Shown here in pieces: positions 41,946-49,887 of a DNA stretch of 64,000 nt (position 1 is the first letter of the stretch; each line of letters starts with the position of its first letter). The notes beneath the pieces were generated by a model. The model was not told the origin of the DNA. It did not search any database and worked only from the letters and a program-made list of their open reading frames with translations. The translations under genes were made by a program, and so were the position numbers. The DNA lies in assembly GCA_964602445.1 (NCBI GenBank), contig CAZRQV010000002.1, positions 62,001-126,000 on the forward strand, read 5' to 3'. This stretch comes from HGM12587 sp964602445. Its GTDB lineage: Bacteria; Bacillota; Clostridia; Lachnospirales; Lachnospiraceae.

Positions 41946-43154
41946 ATGAAAGAAAAGTTACAGCAGAAAAACGTGCAGACGATTTTCTGGTCTGCGGTCA
42001 TGGTATTTTTATGCTGTTATTTCATGATGTTGTTTGATTTTCCCAATCGGATTACCATTTTGATCGGCTCTTTGATCTGTCTGATGCTTTTGATCAAACA
42101 AAGAGCATTTCGTCTGGATCTGAATACGGGATTATTGACAGTGACCATTGCATCTTATTATATCATCTTGTATGGAACCAGAGCATTTACCATGTCCCTT
42201 CCGTATGTAGGGATTTTAATGTATGTTCTTGGAAATTATCTGTCAGCTGAAGTGGGAGAACGACCGGATTCTGAAAAATTTTATAAATGGTTTCTGATGA
42301 TGCTCATTGCAGGACATGCGATTCATGGGGTGCTGAATTCTGCACTTTTTCTGGATGGTCAGTTGTTTGAAGGCGATATTCGGGTATGGAAAGATATCTG
42401 GATGCCGTTGACGATCCCGGGAACCCAGCAGATCGTTTATTTTCTGCCGGCACTTGCCATGGTATTTCCTTCAATGATGTATTTTAGACAGAAAAAGATC
42501 TTAAGCAGTGTGATGATTGTGCTCGCATTCTTTTTTATCTATATTTCCATGGCTTCCCAGACCAGAACTTCGGTATTGATCCTGCCGTTGGTGTTTGCGG
42601 CACAGCTGTTCCTTTATATGATTTTAGAATGGAAAAAAGTAAAAAAGGTTCTGTCTCATAAAAATACGAAGATTATCGGAGCTGTTCTGCTGGTTGTATT
42701 GGTTGGAGTTATTTTTATTTTAAAAGATCATCCGTTCGTCAGTTCTTTTATCGGAATTATGGGACGTGATGGAGGGATTTTTAATAATATCCGTTTTAAA
42801 CTGCAGAGAAGTGCCCTGCAGCAGCTGGTGTTATATCCGATGGGCGGAGATCAGATGGATTTTATGGGGTATCCCTATGCACATAATGCCTGGCTGGATA
42901 TGGCAAATATGGCAGGCTGGATTCCGTTCTTTGCATTTACAGGTTATACATTTTATGTGATCTGGGAATTGATTTGCTGGCTGAGAAAAAAAGAGATTCC
43001 CACGGAACGCAAACTGATCCTGGCAGGTATTTTTGGGGTATTCTTCCTTTATTATACGGTGGAGAGAGCCTTTGATGGATCCATGCATTTTATGACACCA
43101 TGGTTTTTTATCAATGGATTGGTTCATGGCGAATTAAAAAAGCAAACAAAATAA
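41946..43154 (+). CDS. Polymerase/ligase-like membrane protein, second of a tandem pair
   Basis: A 402-residue polytopic protein clearly related to its upstream neighbour: IPGTQQIVYFLPALAMVFPS, MASQTRTSVLILPLVF, GRDGGIFNNIRFKLQRSALQQL, YPMGGDQMDFMG and AHNAWLDMANMAGWIPFFAF line up with the same segments in the first copy, and both end with TPWFFINGL / VPWIYINGL. Identity looks moderate by eye, so the duplication is old or the copies have diverged in function. It follows GAAAGGAA after 24 bases. It is the last gene before the structured element and promoter at 43.2-43.3 kb. Confidence 0.78.
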   Translation: MKEKLQQKNVQTIFWSAVMVFLCCYFMMLFDFPNRITILIGSLICLMLLIKQRAFRLDLNTGLLTVTIASYYIILYGTRAFTMSLPYVGILMYVLGNYLSAEVGERPDSEKFYKWFLMMLIAGHAIHGVLNSALFLDGQLFEGDIRVWKDIWMPLTIPGTQQIVYFLPALAMVFPSMMYFRQKKILSSVMIVLAFFFIYISMASQTRTSVLILPLVFAAQLFLYMILEWKKVKKVLSHKNTKIIGAVLLVVLVGVIFILKDHPFVSSFIGIMGRDGGIFNNIRFKLQRSALQQLVLYPMGGDQMDFMGYPYAHNAWLDMANMAGWIPFFAFTGYTFYVIWELICWLRKKEIPTERKLILAGIFGVFFLYYTVERAFDGSMHFMTPWFFINGLVHGELKKQTK

Positions 43155-43162
43155 TGGGTAGT

Positions 43163-43267
43163 AAAAGAGTTTATTTGGATGAGAGGACAGAGCAGGAGAA
43201 ATGTCACTGCGTACAGAATCGAGTTTGTCCTCAGTTTCTTAGTAAAAATCCATAATAAACTCTTTTT
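43163..43267 (+). terminator. Long nested stem-loop with U run at end of the ABC unit (terminator or attenuator)
   Basis: AAAAGAGTTTATT (43163-43175) pairs perfectly with AATAAACTCTTTT (43254-43266). The stem continues inward as TGGAT/ATCCA past a single bulged T at 43253, giving 18 pairs. Inside, GAGGACA (43183-43189) pairs with TGTCCTC (43226-43232). TTTTTGTTTT follows the outer arm. AAAAGAG at 43163-43169 could instead pair with CTCTTTT at 43294-43300, which precedes a second T run, so two competing folds exist. The 227-base gap contains no supported gene; a 64-codon frame at 43179-43373 looks spurious. Confidence 0.55.
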
Positions 43268-43311
43268 GTTTTGGGAGGAACTGAACAGTAAGCTCTTTTT
43301 TTGCGGTTTTA

Positions 43312-43340
43312 TTGATTTAAGACGAAAAATGATGTATGAT
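43312..43340 (+). promoter_or_regulatory. Sigma-A-type promoter for the CapD-type gene and downstream unit
   Basis: TTGATT (43312-43317), exactly 17 bases, then TATGAT (43335-43340). Four of six and five of six consensus bases. Transcription would begin near 43347, about 35 bases before the CapD-type start, just downstream of the T-rich terminator region. Confidence 0.55.
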
Positions 43341-43381
43341 GTAGAATGTATGTATAGAATTCAGAGTGGGTAGGTAGGACT

Positions 43382-45325
43382 ATGAAACAACGTATAATGA
43401 AAAAGGGCATGAACACAGTGAGTCTGATGCTTGTGCTTTACGATATGATTGCGGTGAATCTGGCATATCTGATCGCATTATGGCTGCGGTTTGACTGCCA
43501 TTATAACAGCATTCCGGAAAAATACTTAAAGCCGGCATTTCAGATCATGCCGCTGCATACAGTAGTGATGCTGGGAATGCTGATTGCAATGAAACTGTAT
43601 CAAAGTGTCTGGCGTTATGCCAGTCTTCCGGAATTATTTCGTATTTTCTGGGCATCTCTTGCCGGAGGTGCAGTACAGATCGTGGGAACCCTTCTGTTCC
43701 TTCGCAGAATGCCGATTTCTTATTATTTTATTGGATGGATGCTGATGTTTTGTGCTTTGGCGGTTTCCAGATTCGGATATCGTGCGGTACACATGATCTA
43801 TCGGGAAAAAAGCAGAGGAAATCATTCTGGAAAAAATGTGATGATCATTGGAGCCGGGGAAGCAGGAAAACAGCTTTTAGATGAGATGCTTCGAAGCAAC
43901 CGTTTAAATGCTCAGGTAAAATGCTTTATTGATGATGATCCTGCAAAACAGGGAAAATATATCAGCGATATTCCGATCGCCGGCGGAAGAACGGAGATTT
44001 TGGCAGCAGCTCACAAATATGAGATTAATCAGATTATTATGGCGATTCCGTCATTGAATACAAAGCAGAGAAGAGATATTCTTTCAATCTGTAAAGAAAC
44101 CGGATGTGAGCTGATGAGTGTGCCGGGCATCTATCAGTTAGTGACAGGAGAAGTTTCCGTCAGCAGTCTGAAAAAAGTTTCGGTAGAAGATCTGCTGGGA
44201 AGAGATCCGATCAAGGTAAATATGGATGAAATCCTTGGTTATGTAAAAGGGAAAGTAATCATGGTAACTGGCGGAGGCGGTTCCATCGGTTCAGAACTTT
44301 GTCGTCAGATCGCAGCTCATGAGCCAAAAAAACTGATTATTTTTGATATTTATGAAAACAACGCCTATGAAATAGAACAGGAATTAAAAAGAAAATATCC
44401 GTCCCTGGATCTTTTGGCATTGATCGGATCAGTCAGAGATGCAAAACGGATCAATCAGGTATTCGAAACTTATCAGCCGCAGATTGTTTACCATGCAGCG
44501 GCTCATAAGCATGTTCCTTTGATGGAAACCAGTCCAAATGAATCCATTAAAAATAATGTGATCGGTACGTATAAGACTGCATTGGCAGCAAAACAGAATG
44601 GATGTGAACGATTTGTACTGATCTCTACAGATAAAGCTGTAAATCCGACCAATATTATGGGAGCCAGCAAACGTCTGTGTGAAATGGTCGTACAGACACT
44701 GGATCGGGTTGGAAAACTTCAGGCAGCCGGTGCAGAAATTCAGGAGCCTGTGCTTGGTGTTCATACAGCAGAACAGAAAACACCAAAGAAGACAGCAAAA
44801 CCAACCGAATTTGTAGCAGTCCGTTTTGGGAATGTATTAGGATCCAATGGCTCCGTAATCCCATTATTTAAAAAACAGATTGAAGCAGGCGGTCCTGTGA
44901 CCGTTACTCATCCGGATATCATTCGTTATTTTATGACCATTCCGGAAGCAGTCAGTCTGGTTCTGCAGGCCGGTGCTTATGCAAAGGGCGGTGAGATCTT
45001 TATTCTGGATATGGGAGATCCGGTAAAGATTGATGATCTGGCAAGAAATCTGATCAAACTTTCCGGATTGATTCCGGATGTGGATATTGACGTGAAATAT
45101 ACGGGACTTCGCCCGGGAGAAAAACTTTACGAAGAAAAACTCATGGCCGAAGAAGGAATGCAGAAAACAGCCAATAAGCTGATTCATATTGCAAAACCGA
45201 TCGAATTGGATGTAGATAAATTTTTTATCGATATCCAGGAATTATACCGGTTAAGCTACGATAACAGTGAGCAGATCCGGGAAGCGGTAGCTAATATGGT
45301 AGATACGTATCATTTTAAAAAATAA
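43382..45325 (+). CDS. capD: CapD/WbpM/PglF-type membrane nucleotide-sugar 4,6-dehydratase
   Basis: A 647-residue protein with four N-terminal helices, a first Rossmann domain (NVMIIGAGEAGKQLLDEML, about residue 156) and a catalytic extended-SDR domain from about 290 (VIMVTGGGGSIGSELCRQI). YHAAAHKHVPLME, LISTDKAVNPTNIMGASKR and VRFGNVLGSNGSVIPLF are diagnostic; the Met-xxx-Lys form of the catalytic motif is usual in this family. It most likely converts UDP-GlcNAc to a 4-keto-6-deoxy sugar for bacillosamine-, FucNAc- or QuiNAc-type residues. About 25 extra residues lie between MVVQ and EFVAVRFG, which I believe is common in clostridial homologues. Start has GGTAGGTAGG. Confidence 0.92.
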   Translation: MKQRIMKKGMNTVSLMLVLYDMIAVNLAYLIALWLRFDCHYNSIPEKYLKPAFQIMPLHTVVMLGMLIAMKLYQSVWRYASLPELFRIFWASLAGGAVQIVGTLLFLRRMPISYYFIGWMLMFCALAVSRFGYRAVHMIYREKSRGNHSGKNVMIIGAGEAGKQLLDEMLRSNRLNAQVKCFIDDDPAKQGKYISDIPIAGGRTEILAAAHKYEINQIIMAIPSLNTKQRRDILSICKETGCELMSVPGIYQLVTGEVSVSSLKKVSVEDLLGRDPIKVNMDEILGYVKGKVIMVTGGGGSIGSELCRQIAAHEPKKLIIFDIYENNAYEIEQELKRKYPSLDLLALIGSVRDAKRINQVFETYQPQIVYHAAAHKHVPLMETSPNESIKNNVIGTYKTALAAKQNGCERFVLISTDKAVNPTNIMGASKRLCEMVVQTLDRVGKLQAAGAEIQEPVLGVHTAEQKTPKKTAKPTEFVAVRFGNVLGSNGSVIPLFKKQIEAGGPVTVTHPDIIRYFMTIPEAVSLVLQAGAYAKGGEIFILDMGDPVKIDDLARNLIKLSGLIPDVDIDVKYTGLRPGEKLYEEKLMAEEGMQKTANKLIHIAKPIELDVDKFFIDIQELYRLSYDNSEQIREAVANMVDTYHFKK

Positions 45326-45379
45326 TCGAACTGTTTTAATATTCGGATAAAAAGAAAAATTTTAAGTAGAGAAGAAAGA

Positions 45380-46036
45380 ATGAAGAAACATAAAAAAGGG
45401 TTTTATGAACGATTTATCAAACGTCCTCAGGATTTTTTGTGTGCGCTGGCAGCGTTGATTCTGTTATCACCGGTAATCGCTGTGACAGCAGTGCTTGTGC
45501 GTACAAAACTGGGAAGTCCTGTCATATTTAAACAGGAGCGTCCGGGATTAGATGGAAAGGTATTTTGCCTGTACAAATTCCGTACGATGACAGATGCAAA
45601 AGATCAAGATGGAAATCTTCTTTCGGATGAAATCAGATTAACAGAGTTTGGAAAAAAACTGCGTGCCACCAGTCTGGACGAATTGCCGGAGCTTTTTAAT
45701 ATATTAAAGGGAGATATGGCAGTGGTAGGTCCGAGACCGCTGTTGGTTCGTTATCTTCCACGGTATAGTGCGCATCAGGCAAGACGTCATGAAGTAAGAC
45801 CTGGATTTACCGGTTATGCACAGGTCAATGGAAGAAATTCCATTACCTGGGAAGAGAAATTTGATAAAGATGTTTACTATGTAGATCATGTGAGTTTTTT
45901 TGGTGACTGGAAGATCATTTTTCAGACCGTGGGTACGGTATTGAAAAAAGAAGGAATCAGTTCAGATACTTCTGCAACGATGGAAGAATTTATGGGAAGT
46001 GATTTCGAAACGATGTCACAGTCGACAGAAGAATAA
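45380..46036 (+). CDS. Small monotopic phosphoglycosyltransferase (PglC-type), PGT 2
   Basis: A 218-residue initiating transferase of the minimal PglC type: one N-terminal re-entrant helix (DFLCALAALILLSPVIAV) and the catalytic domain GSPVIFKQERPGLDGKVF, LYKFRTMTDAKD, TSLDELPELFNILKGDMAVVGPRPLLVRYLP and VRPGFTGYAQVNGRNSI. The DE of SLDELPE is the catalytic dyad. Placed right after a CapD/PglF-type dehydratase, it probably transfers a modified HexNAc-1-phosphate (for example diNAcBac- or QuiNAc-type) to undecaprenyl phosphate. It lacks the extra N-terminal domains of PGT 1 and PGT 3. Confidence 0.93.
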   Translation: MKKHKKGFYERFIKRPQDFLCALAALILLSPVIAVTAVLVRTKLGSPVIFKQERPGLDGKVFCLYKFRTMTDAKDQDGNLLSDEIRLTEFGKKLRATSLDELPELFNILKGDMAVVGPRPLLVRYLPRYSAHQARRHEVRPGFTGYAQVNGRNSITWEEKFDKDVYYVDHVSFFGDWKIIFQTVGTVLKKEGISSDTSATMEEFMGSDFETMSQSTEE

Positions 46037-46070
46037 GATTGCAGACGGATTCAGATGAGAGGGGTAACAG

Positions 46071-47030
46071 ATGAAAGTATTGTTTACCAGTGTCGGAAGA
46101 CGAGTAGAGTTAATGCAGGCTTTTAAAAAAGCGGCAAAAGAATTAGAAGTTGATTTGACGATTATAGGAGCAGATATTTCCAACACTGCTCCTGCATTGT
46201 TTTTCTGTGATGAAACAGAGATTGTATGTAAGATCAGAGAACCGGAGTATATTCCGCAGCTGTTGGAAATCTGTGAAAAGAAAAAAGTGGATTGTCTGAT
46301 CCCTACCATTGATACGGATCTGCTGATCCTTGCAGAAAATAAAGCACGTTTTGAAGCAATCGGTACAAAAGTATTGATCAGTGCACCGGATAAAGTAGGT
46401 TTATGCAGAGATAAACGATTTACTGCAGACTATTTTATTTCACTTGGATTAAAATCACCGGTTCCGACGGACGATGCAGCAAAATATCATATGGGGTATC
46501 CGGCATTTATTAAACCGAAAGACGGAAGCTCCAGCATCGATGCCTATAAAGTGAATACGGCAGAAGATTTGAAAAACTATTCTGAAAAGGTAAAAGATTA
46601 TATTGTGCAGCCATTTATTTCAGGAACGGAGTATACCATTGACATTTTCTGCGATTATGAAGGAAATCCGGTATATATTACACCGAGAGAACGTATGGCA
46701 GTTCGTGCAGGAGAAGTTCTCCAGACCAGAATCTGCCAGGATGATCAGATGATTGAAGAAATGAAAACACTGATTGCTGATTATAAACCTTGCGGACAGA
46801 TTACGGTACAGCTGATCAAAGAAACAGCGACTGGGGATAATTATTATATTGAGATCAATCCGCGCTTTGGAGGCGGTGCGCCGCTCTCTATCAAAGCAGG
46901 TGCGGACAGTGCCAAAGCAGTACTTCGGATGCTGAAAGGAGAAACACTTTCCTACGAAGAAAAAGCGGCAAAAGATCAGGCAGTTTACAGTCGTTTTGAC
47001 CAGAGTATCTGTGTTTTTGAGGGAATCTGA
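46071..47030 (+). CDS. ATP-grasp enzyme, CarB/PylC-like, of a sugar-modification pair
   Basis: A 319-residue ATP-grasp protein. The N-terminal Rossmann-like part begins VLFTSVGRRVELMQAFKKA and GADISNTAPALFFCDE; the ATP-grasp part has YPAFIKPKDGSSSIDAYKV (nucleotide-binding lysine), VQPFISGTEYTIDIFCD and YYIEINPRFGGGAPLSIKAG (metal-binding Glu and Asn). It lacks CarB's other domains, so it is a stand-alone ligase. Genes of this type are frequent beside PGTs in clostridial loci and usually precede a HAD phosphatase, as here, with a one-base overlap. It may ligate a carboxylate to an amino-sugar or phospho-sugar; the substrate is not known to me. Confidence 0.82.
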   Translation: MKVLFTSVGRRVELMQAFKKAAKELEVDLTIIGADISNTAPALFFCDETEIVCKIREPEYIPQLLEICEKKKVDCLIPTIDTDLLILAENKARFEAIGTKVLISAPDKVGLCRDKRFTADYFISLGLKSPVPTDDAAKYHMGYPAFIKPKDGSSSIDAYKVNTAEDLKNYSEKVKDYIVQPFISGTEYTIDIFCDYEGNPVYITPRERMAVRAGEVLQTRICQDDQMIEEMKTLIADYKPCGQITVQLIKETATGDNYYIEINPRFGGGAPLSIKAGADSAKAVLRMLKGETLSYEEKAAKDQAVYSRFDQSICVFEGI

Positions 47031-47662
47031 TGATTGAGATTACAAAAATTCTGGAAGCGGAAGAACAGATCCATGGTCTGAAGGCAGTAATTTTTGATAT
47101 GGATGACACGCTTTATGGAGAAAAAGAGTATGTAAGAAGCGGTTACCGGAAAATTGGGGAAGCATTTCCGCAGATTCAGGGTGCGGAAGAGAAACTCTGG
47201 AGATTGTTTGAGGAGAAAAAACCTGCAATTGACGAATTTTTAAAAGCGGAAGGATTGGATACACCGGAAAACAAAGAAAAATGTTTGCATATTTATCGTT
47301 ATCAGCAGCCGGAGATCCATCTTTATCCGGGAGTCAAGGAAATGCTGGAACGGATCCGCGAAAAAGGAATTTCTCTGGGGCTGATCACCGACGGCAGACC
47401 GGAAGGTCAGCGGGCGAAGATTCAAGCATTGGGATTGGAAGCCTTGTTTGATCAGATCATAGTGACAGATGAACTGGGCGGAGCTGAGTTTCGCAAACCT
47501 CATCCGCTGGCATTTGAAATGATGAAAGAACAGCTGGGAGTGGAATATGCTCAGATGTGTTATGTCGGTGACAATATCAAAAAAGATTTTACAGCACCGG
47601 ATCAGCTTGGAATGAAGAGTATCTGGTTCCAAAACAGGGACGGTTTATATACGGTTAAGTAG
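47030..47662 (+). CDS. HAD-superfamily hydrolase
   Basis: A 210-residue HAD phosphatase. Motif I VIFDMDDTLYGE (about residues 21-32), motif II LGLITDGRP, motif III lysine in FRKPHPLAF and motif IV YVGDNIKKDF are all intact, with a helical cap between motifs I and II. It likely dephosphorylates an intermediate of the modification made by the ATP-grasp gene it overlaps, or a sugar phosphate. The first 18 residues before the core are an amphipathic lead-in. Start ATG 47030 shares its A with the upstream TGA. Confidence 0.88.
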   Translation: MIEITKILEAEEQIHGLKAVIFDMDDTLYGEKEYVRSGYRKIGEAFPQIQGAEEKLWRLFEEKKPAIDEFLKAEGLDTPENKEKCLHIYRYQQPEIHLYPGVKEMLERIREKGISLGLITDGRPEGQRAKIQALGLEALFDQIIVTDELGGAEFRKPHPLAFEMMKEQLGVEYAQMCYVGDNIKKDFTAPDQLGMKSIWFQNRDGLYTVK

Positions 47663-47717
47663 GAACATTTTACGAAGACAAAACGTCGGTGAAATGGATA
47701 GAAAAAGGAAGTTGTTT

Positions 47718-48803
47718 ATGAAGATCATGATTTTGGCGAATAATGATGCCGGTTTATATAAATTTCGAAAAGAACTTTTAGAAACGCTTTTAAAGCAGCA
47801 TCAGGTGGTAATCTGTCTGCCGGATGGAGAATATATAGGTGATCTTGTTCAAATGGGGTGTCAGTTTATTGACTGCAGTCTTTTGGAACGAAGAGGAATG
47901 AATCCGGCAAAAGAAATTCAGCTGATCCGTTTTTATAAGGATCTGCTGAAAAAAGAACAGCCGGATCTTGTATTTACCTATACGATCAAACCGAATGTTT
48001 ACGGCGGAATGGTATGCGGAAAACTGGGAATTCCATATGCAGCAAATATTACCGGACTTGGGACTGCAGTGGAAAATGACGGTCTGATGCAGAAAATTAC
48101 ATTAACGCTTTATAAAATCGGATTAAAAAAAGCCAAAATGGTCTTTTTCCAGAACGAGGAAAATAAGAAATTTATGGTAGAGCGTCAGGTAGTCAAGGGA
48201 GCTTATACCCAGCTTCCGGGATCAGGCGTGAATTTAGAACATTATCAGGTGCTTCCTTATCCGGAATCAGAAACGGTGGATTTTGTATTTATTGCCCGTG
48301 TGATGAAGGAAAAAGGAATTGACAATTATTTAGAAGCAGCGCAGAAGATCAGAGAAAATTATCCGGAAACAAGATTTCATATTTGCGGATTTTGTGAAGA
48401 TGATTACAGCGATCGGTTGCAGAAATTGCAGGAAAAAGGAATCATTCAGTACCACGGAATGGTGCGGGATATGACGGAAATCTATCAAATGATCTCTTGT
48501 ACCGTTCATCCGACTTATTACCCGGAAGGACTTTCCAACGTACTTCTGGAATCTTCTGCATCCGGAAGACCGATCATTACCACAGATCGTGCAGGATGCC
48601 GCGAAGTCATTGAGGAGGGTGTCAACGGTTATATCTGCAAACAGAATGACAGTGAAGATCTGATTCGTCAGATTGAAAAATTTATGAGATTATCCAGAGA
48701 AGAGCGAAAAGCCATGGGGCTTGCCGGAAGAAGAAAAGTAGAAAAAGAATTTAACCGTCAGATCGTCATTGACCAGTATCTGAAGGTGGTTCAGTCGATA
48801 TAA
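47718..48803 (+). CDS. GT4 glycosyltransferase, PglA-like
   Basis: A 361-residue GT-B enzyme. I set the start at ATG 47718 behind AAGGAAG; an ATG at 47694 lacks a site. MKIMILANNDAGLYKFRKEL, VFTYTIKPNVYGGMVCGKL and ANITGLGTAVEN match the PglA-type group that adds HexNAc to lipid-linked bacillosamine or similar sugars. The C-terminal domain has FIARVMKEKGIDNYLEAA, PTYYPEGLSNVLLESSASG (E(x7)E) and GVNGYIC. Its place after CapD, PglC-type PGT, ATP-grasp and HAD genes fits the second step of that pathway. Donor not predictable. Confidence 0.88.
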   Translation: MKIMILANNDAGLYKFRKELLETLLKQHQVVICLPDGEYIGDLVQMGCQFIDCSLLERRGMNPAKEIQLIRFYKDLLKKEQPDLVFTYTIKPNVYGGMVCGKLGIPYAANITGLGTAVENDGLMQKITLTLYKIGLKKAKMVFFQNEENKKFMVERQVVKGAYTQLPGSGVNLEHYQVLPYPESETVDFVFIARVMKEKGIDNYLEAAQKIRENYPETRFHICGFCEDDYSDRLQKLQEKGIIQYHGMVRDMTEIYQMISCTVHPTYYPEGLSNVLLESSASGRPIITTDRAGCREVIEEGVNGYICKQNDSEDLIRQIEKFMRLSREERKAMGLAGRRKVEKEFNRQIVIDQYLKVVQSI

Positions 48804-48815
48804 GAGGTAACAAAC

Positions 48816-49886
48816 GTGAAAAGATATGTCTTTTTCATAGGAACACTGTGCAATGGCGGTGCAGAGCGGGTCGTTTCTGTGCTGGCCAGTCATATGGCAA
48901 AATTGGGAATGCCGGTAGAAGTATTGACCTATTATGACAGACCGGTTTCCTATGAGTTAGATCCAAAAGTGAAATTGACTGCAGTAGAAACGATGACGGG
49001 CAGTAAAAATAAGCTGAACAATCTGCTGCAGATTAGAAAATATTTGAAAAAAAATGCAAAAGCAGTCATTTCTTTTCTGGCGCCGTTTAATATGATGGCG
49101 ATTGGAGCCAATCTTGGTTCTAAAACGCCGATCATTGTAGCTGATCGGAATGACCCGACCAAAGTGCCGTCGAATCCTGTCGTGCGAAAATGCAGAGATT
49201 TTTTATATCGGTTTGCAGACGGGGTAGTTGTTCAGACGATGAAAAATCAACAATATTTCAGCAGAGCCGTACAGAAAAAGAGTCAGGTGATCTATAATCC
49301 CATCGATCTGAAAGAAGCTGCGGGAATTGCATTAGATACAAAAAAAGAAAAGAAGATTGTAACGGCCGGTCGTCTGATGCCGCAGAAAAATCAGAAAATG
49401 ATGATCTGTGCGTTTGCAGAGCTTTTGAAAAAAGAGCCGGAATATGAACTGGTAATTTTTGGAGAAGGTCCGGAAAGAGAGGCTTTGGAATCTTTGATCC
49501 ATCAGCTGGGAATTCAGAAACAGGTAAAGCTTCCGGGCAATGTGGCAGATGTGCATGAGCAGATCAAAGATGCCCAGATGTTTGTTTTGAGCTCGGATTA
49601 TGAAGGAATGCCGAATGCATTGATCGAAGCGATGTGTCTGGGACTTCCGGTGATTTCGACCAAAGTTTCCGGTGCTACGGATCTAATTAAAGATCATGAA
49701 AACGGCATTTTAACAGAATTAAATGATCAGACAGCGTTTACAGCGGCCATGCTGGAGCTGATCAAGGATCAGAAATTGAGAAGATCGTTGGCCGGGCAAG
49801 CAGTAAGATTAAATGAGGAACTGGAAGTTTCTAAGATTATGCAGCAATGGCTGAATCTGATAGAAAAGACTGCAGTGGAGAAATAA
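48816..49886 (+). CDS. GT4 glycosyltransferase
   Basis: A 356-residue GT-B enzyme with a GTG start (48816) behind AGAGG. FFIGTLCNGGAERVVSVLAS is the GGAERV motif of GT4 transferases such as PglH/PglJ. The donor domain has TAGRLMPQKNQKMMICAFAEL, IFGEGPEREALESLI, and LSSDYEGMPNALIEAMCLGLPVIST with the paired Glu. No membrane helices. It follows the PglA-like gene by 12 bases and is followed after one base by another GT4, making a run of three consecutive GT4 genes that likely build one oligosaccharide. Confidence 0.88.
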   Translation: MKRYVFFIGTLCNGGAERVVSVLASHMAKLGMPVEVLTYYDRPVSYELDPKVKLTAVETMTGSKNKLNNLLQIRKYLKKNAKAVISFLAPFNMMAIGANLGSKTPIIVADRNDPTKVPSNPVVRKCRDFLYRFADGVVVQTMKNQQYFSRAVQKKSQVIYNPIDLKEAAGIALDTKKEKKIVTAGRLMPQKNQKMMICAFAELLKKEPEYELVIFGEGPEREALESLIHQLGIQKQVKLPGNVADVHEQIKDAQMFVLSSDYEGMPNALIEAMCLGLPVISTKVSGATDLIKDHENGILTELNDQTAFTAAMLELIKDQKLRRSLAGQAVRLNEELEVSKIMQQWLNLIEKTAVEK

Positions 49887-49887
49887 A

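Noticed and set aside
43179..43373. A 64-codon + strand frame in the gap between units C and D
   Set aside because: It lies across the stem-loop and promoter, has no ribosome site and an unremarkable composition; best explained as chance.
44690..44810. About 25 extra residues in the CapD-type protein as a novel domain
   Set aside because: Charged, low-complexity insert that I recall in other clostridial homologues; not evidence of new function.
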